Part shown: positions 57,627 to 64,000 of the stretch, one piece after another
Numbering within the stretch: position 1 is the first letter of the stretch
Layout of the letters: each line of letters opens with the position of its first letter
NCBI RefSeq assembly: GCF_000143535.2
Contig: NC_037310.1
Location: 2,852,001 to 2,916,000 of the forward strand
DNA from: Botrytis cinerea B05.10
Lineage: Eukaryota > Ascomycota > Leotiomycetes > Helotiales > Sclerotiniaceae
Direction: 5' to 3'
DNA: 64,000 nucleotides
Position numbers and translations under genes: made by a program
The notes under the pieces: model-generated
What the model was told of the DNA's origin: nothing
The model's input: only the letters and a program-made list of their open reading frames with translations
Databases searched by the model: none

Positions 57627-58259
57627 TTTTGCGTCGAGAGAGAATTGGCTGGTGAGGAGGTTGTTGTGGTAAGTTTTGTTAGTGTGGTCGATTGTAAACT
57701 ATATATGTTACTGCAGAAAGCGAGTGTGGGCCTGCCTGTGACTGTGACGATGGGTGTAAAATGAAATAAAAACTGTGAGGTGGGGAAATGAAATATGAGA
57801 GAGAGTTGGGGGACTACTTGGTGGAGTGTTTGGCAATTTAGGGCTGGACTAGTAAACATGATATAGACCAGGTTCTTTTTACATTTGTGGTTATCTGGTT
57901 CCAGAACTCTACAACATGGCGAATGGCGAATGGACGCAATGTCTCTCTTGCATATTTTCAACCTGAGACTGCTTGTTATTGCTCCCAGAACTCCTCGATA
58001 CACGCGGGAGAAAACGTCGACAAGTTCAAATCGATGGTGGGGTCGGGGTTGCCAAGGAATATATTTTGCTAGCTTATTATCGGGTTATGTAAGATGCGAA
58101 ATGAGGCTAGAACTAAGATAGCTTCGGATTCAGCCTTATCGAACGAGAAGGCTGTACTTTAATTTCTCCCCAACAAATCATCCTTAATGCAAACCACTAT
58201 ACCAGTCACAGCCTCGATTCTTATTCCAGACCCAATTCCCCATAACGAATTTCAGCAAA
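57627..58259. promoter_or_regulatory. Divergent promoter region of ADE8 and the THO-subunit gene
   Basis: A 633-bp shared upstream region. I see no clear TATA box or named operator; open frames here extend from ADE8 exon 1 in other frames. Confidence 0.45.
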
Positions 58260-59023
58260 ATGGCTATCGACGAGATAATTACAGACCCCTCCCTCAAACT
58301 TGCGCTTGAGACTTCGAATCAGACGCGAGAACAAGCAATTGCTCTCCTGGACTTCGTATCGGCTTCATCTACAACATCCCCTCCGTCAAACGAAGTCCTA
58401 CTCCAGATTTCTAAACAACAAAAATTACTCCTTACATATCTTGCACAATTGAGAGGTCTACATCGTGATTCTCATGCCGGTGCACGAGAAACAAAGGCTT
58501 TAACCGCGGAAGCGCGTCAAGAAGTAGATAGGCTGCATTTACAACTTCAAAATTTATATTACGAACAACGGCATTTACAAGGGGAAATCGCTGCTTGCGA
58601 ATCATATGAGTTAGTTTCCAGTCAAACGTATAAATATGAGCCTAGGCGGTGTCGCTAATGCTATCTTTCGCAGCCATAAATATCAGCAACTTCCCCTGAT
58701 ACCAGTCGACGAATTCCTAGTGCAACATCCTGAGCACGCTGACGCTGATGAGAATGCGCTTATGATTGCAAGAATAGATCATGAGCATCAGGAAAGATTG
58801 AAGTTAGAGGAACAGAGACAGGGACTTTTGAAGAAGAAACAAGGCTTGATTGCCGATAATAAGAAGAGGAAGGATGATCTAGCCAATCTTGACAAAGATT
58901 TGGAAAAGTTTATCGATGTGAGTCTAGACTTTGTTGCGATCATCTCTTGGTCAATGACACTCTTATGCTGATTAATAATAGGCTGCGAAACCGATACAGA
59001 AAACTTTCGAGCGTGTGGTATGA
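58260..59023 (+). CDS. THO complex subunit 5-like protein (211 aa, three exons)
   Basis: Exons 58260-58609, 58674-58917, 58982-59023; 636 nt, GCTAAT branch point in intron 1. Nearly all alpha-helix: QEVDRLHLQLQNLYYEQRHL (about residues 84-103), the family signature HKYQQLPLIPVDEFL after the first splice, then a long coiled coil HEHQERLKLEEQRQGLLKKK and LANLDKDLEKFIDAAKPIQK. These are the landmarks of Thoc5 (THO/TREX subunit), which couples transcription elongation to mRNA export in the nucleus. Fungal versions stop soon after AAKPIQ, so a 211-aa length is normal and much shorter than the animal protein. The final exon is only 42 nt; a further exon after GTG|GTATGA cannot be excluded. Confidence 0.85.
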
Positions 59024-59966
59024 GAGAGTGAAGGATTGGCATATTAACATTGTGCCTGCTTATGGTAGAACATTCCCTCCTTCGCGGAATCAGGGACGGC
59101 CATTGAGATGTCGTCAGAAGCTGCGCTCCCAGTATGGCAACAGAAATAGGTACCATCAGCTGAAGAAGCGTACCACGAATGAGATTTTGCAGAGGTCGTA
59201 GATAGTGGAGAGCGATGTCAGGGTTGGCGTTACCTGTGATTGGACTCGGATCAAATACGTAATTTAAGTGTACGATGTAATATAAGCATCAAAACCAGAT
59301 TTAGAACCTGACCAACATGCATTTTGGGACTTTTGGTACTTCGGAGCCACATTTCAATTTTTTAAATGCTATATATTCTTCGGCCCAAGCTTTCTCGTTC
59401 TCAGCTTAACTTGGCAATCAGCACCGATTGGACGCCGGGCTCCTCAGATGCTGACATTCGCATTCTGGTCTTGATTTTCAAACCACGCATCTCACCATGC
59501 TCTACACTCAAGGAGTCAAGAGGAAAATACCCTTAGTAATGCATTTACCTGGAGAGATCAGCACCGGCGCAACCAGTATACTGGAAGAACAGATACAGGC
59601 TATTAAAAAGCCATATCACATAACAGGAAGTCCGATATTGGCATGTAAAAAAGAGATTTCTGAATTTAGCAGTGGCGGACGAGGGACTCTTCCCGAGAGG
59701 TCTAAATGTTAATAGGCAAAAAGCTGACAGCAAACAGCCATGAAGTCTTGGCTGGCTGTTCAGAAAGCGAAAACTCATCTAGGCGTAATTTTCATGTAAA
59801 TATTGTTGGTCCGCTCGAATTAGCGAGTGTAGGACGATGTATCTGCTTACTTAGCATGTTTGCTGTTCCTACTAACTGGTATTCTCTTTCTGTTTCTGTA
59901 TTCGTTCGTGTCTTGGTTTGATATTTCTTCCTGGAATACATATCGTCCGATATGGTTATATGAAAT
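59024..59966. other. Intergenic region, no gene seen
   Basis: A 943-bp spacer between the THO gene and the cupredoxin-like gene; the open frames 59497-59712 and 59706-59921 have no recognisable features. Confidence 0.55.
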
Positions 59967-61646
59967 ATGTTGAGATTTTCAATTGTATGGTTTGCGCTCC
60001 TGGTTCTGGGTTGGGATAAGGTTACGGCGCAGTCGAGCACTACGTCCAGTGCAGTGCCGACGCATGTGATTTCGGTGGGCATAGAAGGATTGCAGTTTAC
60101 GCCTTCGGAATTGAGTGCGAATGTTAGTGATGTGATAGGTATGCGTTTTGCAAAAGTAGTCTTTATGTTGAGTCTGGTTTGGAGAATAGCGCGTTGTGCT
60201 AATCGATGAATAAATTCTTAGAATTTCGATTTTATCCTCAGAATCACTCGGTTGCGAGAGCAGAATATGGAAGCAACAGAGCGTGTATTCCATATGAAGT
60301 TACGGGGATCAATAAGCAGGGCTTTTGGAGTGGTTTTCATCCGATCAATGTGGTTTTAAATGATGTTTGTACATTCATGGAGAATATTGGGAAATACCAT
60401 TGCATGGTCTAACTTGAGAGAATTTAGCCTCCGAAATTCCAAGTCGTTGTCAATGATACGAATCCGATCTTCTTTTATTGTTCAGCTCCAGGAGCGTGTC
60501 ATGAGGATGGAATGATAGGTGTAGTCAATGCTGTACGTTCAACTATCTCATGTCGATGGGCAAGGTCTGGTGCCGAAGACTCACGGTTCTTAATCTTAGA
60601 ACTCGACTCAAACACTCACAAGTCAATTGGAATATGCGAAAAACTCGTCGTTACAATTTAGTCCTGGCGAAAACTTTCCTGTCGAAGCCACTTCATCCTC
60701 ATCTTCGACTGCTCATCCCACTTCTACCTCGTCCTCGGGCGAATCTCCCAACACCACAACCTCTCCTTCCACCATAATCGTTACAGGCTCTTCCCCCTCC
60801 TCCTCTTCCTCCTCCAAACTATCCCCAGGCGCCATAGCAGGAATAGCCCTCGGTGCATCCGCGCTCGTCCTCCTAGCCAGTGCCCTCCTCTACCTCTGCG
60901 GCCGTCAACGCACCATCAAAGAAATAATCCGCCACAACTCCCGATCCCCAAACATGACTTCCCATCCTCACCCCAATCCGCATCATCCCGGTAGTTCAGA
61001 CCCCCAATCGTATATCGCGCCCTCGGCAACTCACTCAGAAACAACATATTACAATAAACCTCGACATCTCATGATGGAACACGAGATTCGAGGACTGGGA
61101 CAATTTTCCCGCGCGGAAAGTGAAAACCATTCGCATCTTTCGGATTCGAATATTGGGAGTGAGGGGTGCGGACGTAGTCGCAGTCGGAGTCCGGGGGCGG
61201 ATGAGTATGGTATGGTTATTCCGCCGTTGAATTTAGGGGGGAGTGGGAGCGGAAGTGGTGGGAGAGGAATTGAGGGAAGTGCTAGTCCGATTTATCATCA
61301 TGGGAATGGGAATACGGGTGGAAATGTGAGTTTGCCGAATAGTCCTGGGATGCCTGGATCTACGGGTGTACAAATGGGGATGGGAGAGAGCTGGGAACGG
61401 GAACAGGAAAGGGAGAGTGAGAGATTGAGGGGATTAAGGTGCATCATTTTCGATGATTTTTCTCTTCCCCCATCCGATATCTCATCCACTAACCACACTT
61501 CAAGATCCTCTCCCCCCCCTGGGAATCCAACCCATTTCCACTCACATATTTCATCATCGGGACCCCACGAATTGGCTACGCATCACGATCGAGAGAGTAG
61601 TATACGCGGACATAAGCATGATCGATACGATGATCCGGAAATGTGA
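59967..61646 (+). CDS. Cupredoxin-domain, serine-rich cell-surface protein with transmembrane helix (466 aa, five exons)
   Basis: Exons 59967-60138, 60222-60364, 60428-60532, 60600-61438, 61505-61646; 1401 nt. The last intron (66 nt, CACTAAC branch point) keeps frame either way, so the unspliced form is 22 residues longer. A signal peptide (MLRFSIVWFALLVLGWDKVTA) leads into a plastocyanin-like domain of about 130 residues: ISVGIEGLQFTPSELSANV, EFRFYPQNHSV (His ligand), and FYCSAPGACHEDGMIGVVN supplying Cys, His and Met, so a type 1 copper site looks complete. A Ser/Thr-rich, probably glycosylated stalk follows, then one transmembrane helix AIAGIALGASALVLLASALL and a disordered cytosolic tail rich in Ser/Gly/His. 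This is the common fungal extracellular serine-rich protein layout, but with a membrane helix instead of a GPI signal. Confidence 0.85.
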
Positions 61647-62231
61647 ATATTGAGTAATTTTTTCTTTCCCTTTGCCTTTCGCTGAATTGTGGGTTTGTAC
61701 CTACCTATCTACCTACCTTATTATCTATTTTCTTCTTTTTGCTTCATGTGCTTTGGGTGGTTTTTTTGGGGATTGGGTTTTGAGCGTCTTATGTAGAGTG
61801 GATGGAATTGCTTTGGGAATATATGACATGGTATGATATGATACACAAACGCACAGAAACTGATGTTTGACAGAGATAGGAGGTTAGCGAATCAAGGGGG
61901 TGGGGATACCTTCTTTTGGGATGAGGGAGAGTCGCGATGATGGGTTACGAGGAGAGTTACATTTTTGAAAGGCGTTGGAGTTGGAGGCTGGAGGTGTTGA
62001 GAGAAATGTGGGTTCGATTTTGGGAGGGGTTAGGTCAAATGAGTATCAATAATAACACCTTATCAAGAATTAAGTTTCGAATCCAGGGTTTGAAAAAGAT
62101 GAAGCGAGTGACACTTCTATTCACCCCATTTACATCATGGAAAGCATGGCGTAAGAAAAGGGTATCTTTAATTCTTGTAAATCATAAATTCATCTCCAAA
62201 CAACAATGGCAACTCGAACTGTCGAAGTCCT
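61647..62231. other. Convergent intergenic region, no gene seen
   Basis: A 585-bp spacer between the 3' ends of the cupredoxin-like and MDE1 genes. A short CTACCTAC run is at 61698-61718. The open frame 61937-62248 is Trp/Arg-rich with no family resemblance. Confidence 0.55.
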
Positions 62232-63089
62232 TCAAGCAATCGGTTTAACATCACTCAACCATGGCAAACCCAATTTCTTCATGTCAACCGCAATTTGGAA
62301 AAGGTAATCCAAGCTACATGGGATATCAGCATCATCTTCATCACGCAAATCAAGTAGTGAAATCAAAAACCTACCTCTCACACTGAGTCTTCGCCTTGTG
62401 TACCGACTCCCCCCAAACGTAAACCCCATGTCTCCTTACCAAAACCGCATACGTATCCGGATACTTCTCCATTGCTTCTTCCAGGTACTCTGTCAGATCT
62501 TCTTCATGGGGTGTATTTTCAATCACTGGGATGCGCAACGTATCATGGTATCCCAAATTTCCTGACTTTGTATAGCCTTTTCCAAATGCCTTGATCTGTT
62601 CGATATTGTTGATTTCAAACATCGTGGTGTTGGGTGCGGATTCTAGGAGCAGGGTGATGAGGACTGCCCATTTCGAATGTGTATGGATGCAACAACCTGC
62701 GTTTCGTTTGGTGAATGCAGCCATGAACAGGGGGGTGCATTGGGAAGGCTTGAGATTGGGTGGTGAGCGGAGGTAGATGCGTTGCTTGGGATCGAGTTGT
62801 TTGGTTATATCGAGGACGTAAATGTGTTCTGGTTTCATGAGTTCTTTTTGGACTCCAGACGGCGCAAGGTATACGAGATCACTGGGAAGGTTAGTTTATG
62901 GTTGGAGTGAGGGGGACGAAGGGCATACTCCTTGCGAATACTGGCACCTCCTCCTGTACCTGTTACCCAGCCTAGATGCCAAAACTTTGCGCAAAGTTCT
63001 GGGATTAGATTTGCGGGATGTTGGGAATCTTGTGAAATAATAAGATGATCATTATTTTCCGGTTCTTGAGTTGGGTTTTGGCTAGTCAT
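62232..63089 (-). CDS. MDE1: Methylthioribulose-1-phosphate dehydratase (249 aa, three exons)
   Basis: Exons on the minus strand 63089-62929, 62881-62375, 62313-62232; 750 nt. It belongs to the class II aldolase fold and removes water from 5-methylthioribulose-1-phosphate in the methionine salvage cycle (cytosol). Landmarks: [15 protein letters not shown] and [15 protein letters not shown] joined by the first splice; metal-binding [44 protein letters not shown] with the third metal-binding His; and the C-terminal helix [16 protein letters not shown], which needs the third exon. The length and every conserved block match the family, and all exon phases agree. Zinc is the usual metal. Confidence 0.95.
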
Positions 63090-64000
63090 GATTGCTGTGT
63101 ATAACTCTTTTGCAATAGTACTACCGTGTATGTGAAATATACATAAATTGGAAAGAAATCCCGAGGGTCTAGCAATGCAAAATAGAAATACTCAATTGGT
63201 AGCCTCAAAATAAAAATGTCAATCTTCGATGGCGTATGGAGAAAATTAAATTGTGCCATGTAATTTGTTGGTTAGTAGCATTTCGGTGGGGAAGTGTCTA
63301 GGTAAGCTTCCCCTTGGCTCTGCCCCTCTTTCTCAGTTTTTCTACCGTTGCATTGACTGGCAAGCAGACCCTGCACTCAGCCTAGGACGGCTGTGGATAC
63401 TTGTCCCCGATAGGTATCCGATAGAAAGAAATCGAACAGAGGCTCGGAATGGGAGGAAGGATGGAAAAGGGCAGTGTTGTAGCTGACGAAGAGGAGGCTG
63501 GGGACGGATCCAATGTTGAGGAAGAGACGGCATTGATATTGAGAAGGCGAACACGTGTGTTCTTTTTGGCTCCCAGACTTGTGTTGTGTCAACATAAAGT
63601 GCCGACTTGGGATCTGGGGCGTACGCAGGTAGATGATAGATAAGCGGATGTAGACAGATACATAGGTGTATGTATCGTAGGTGTGCGGGAGTTGTCCGAG
63701 TTAGATGTTGGACATCCATACCACGTATCTGATGGCTATCAGATTGTCATATGTCCACTGGGGGATCAGAACTGGACAGCGCGATGAATGATTAGATAGG
63801 TATTGTCCAACACAGCTTTAGATAGATATACACGCAGTCTAAGACGTCTTTCTTTCCAAACTCGGCTCAATCTCCATCATTAGACAAATCAACATCGGCT
63901 GTGCTAGCAGTGCAAACACGTATTGATAGATAGTTGTCAATTGGTATCTTCTTATTCATATTAGCAGATATCATATTAGCAAGACCCGGTCGAGAATTCA
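63090..64000. promoter_or_regulatory. Upstream region of MDE1 to the end of the window, no gene seen
   Basis: A 911-bp region with several GATAGATAGAT and AGATAGATATA tracts near 63630-63670 and 63795-63830. The open frames 63253-63486, 63449-63643 and 63342-63719 overlap each other on both strands and show no domain. A neighbouring gene may begin beyond 64000. Confidence 0.45.

Noticed and set aside
62822..63040. Plus-strand 72-aa open frame over MDE1 exon 1
   Set aside because: It is antisense to exon 1 and its intron, with no independent support.

Overview
The window looks like nuclear DNA of a filamentous ascomycete. The genes carry short (about 45-120 nt) GT-AG introns with CTAAC/CTGAC branch points just upstream of the acceptors. 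The gene set is typically fungal: crz1, lumazine synthase, a DUF3074 protein, a cupredoxin-type serine-rich surface protein, a Tho5-like protein and a pogo/Fot1-type transposon. The overall style suggests Leotiomycetes, probably Sclerotiniaceae, but that is an inference. All gene models were spliced by eye. Exons were accepted where donor, branch point, acceptor and reading frame agreed and the summed exon length was a multiple of three.

Layout. 1-864: 3' part of a nuclear-looking gene. 2294-12528: an accessory island of three intron-rich genes. The first two are on the minus strand (307 and 805 aa) and the third is on the plus strand (396 aa). All three have the long-helix build of alpha-pore-forming proteins. 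The 307/396-aa pair matches the size and layout of the two-component XaxAB/YaxAB family, and the 805-aa protein resembles the C-terminal pore and TcB-binding part of Tc-toxin A subunits. A complete pogo-type transposon (8017-9851, perfect 48-bp inverted repeats, TA target duplication) sits in the divergent promoter between two of them. 14293-15549: trans-aconitate-methyltransferase-like gene. 16018-17146: Myb-like protein. 20449-21908: alpha/beta hydrolase. 23018-24607: membrane-anchored haem-dependent N-demethylase-like protein. 26203-33159: one 2261-aa protein with about 17 Trp-Gly motifs and charged helices. 36307-37498: zinc-less MDR reductase. 38175-40376: calcineurin-responsive factor Crz1. 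43382-45253: Mn-type CDF transporter.

45254-50508 is a 5.2-kb gene-free stretch packed with micro- and minisatellites. 50509 to 63089 is a compact housekeeping run: a conserved ascomycete protein of unknown function, lumazine synthase (riboflavin), a DUF3074 START-like protein, GAR transformylase (purines), Tho5-like THO subunit, cupredoxin-like membrane protein, and methylthioribulose-1-phosphate dehydratase (methionine salvage).

The most interesting part is the 2.3-12.5 kb island: a candidate fungal multi-component pore-forming system with a recent-looking transposon in its control region. The second is the WG-repeat giant protein. Toxin-like function is inferred from architecture only; no database search was possible.
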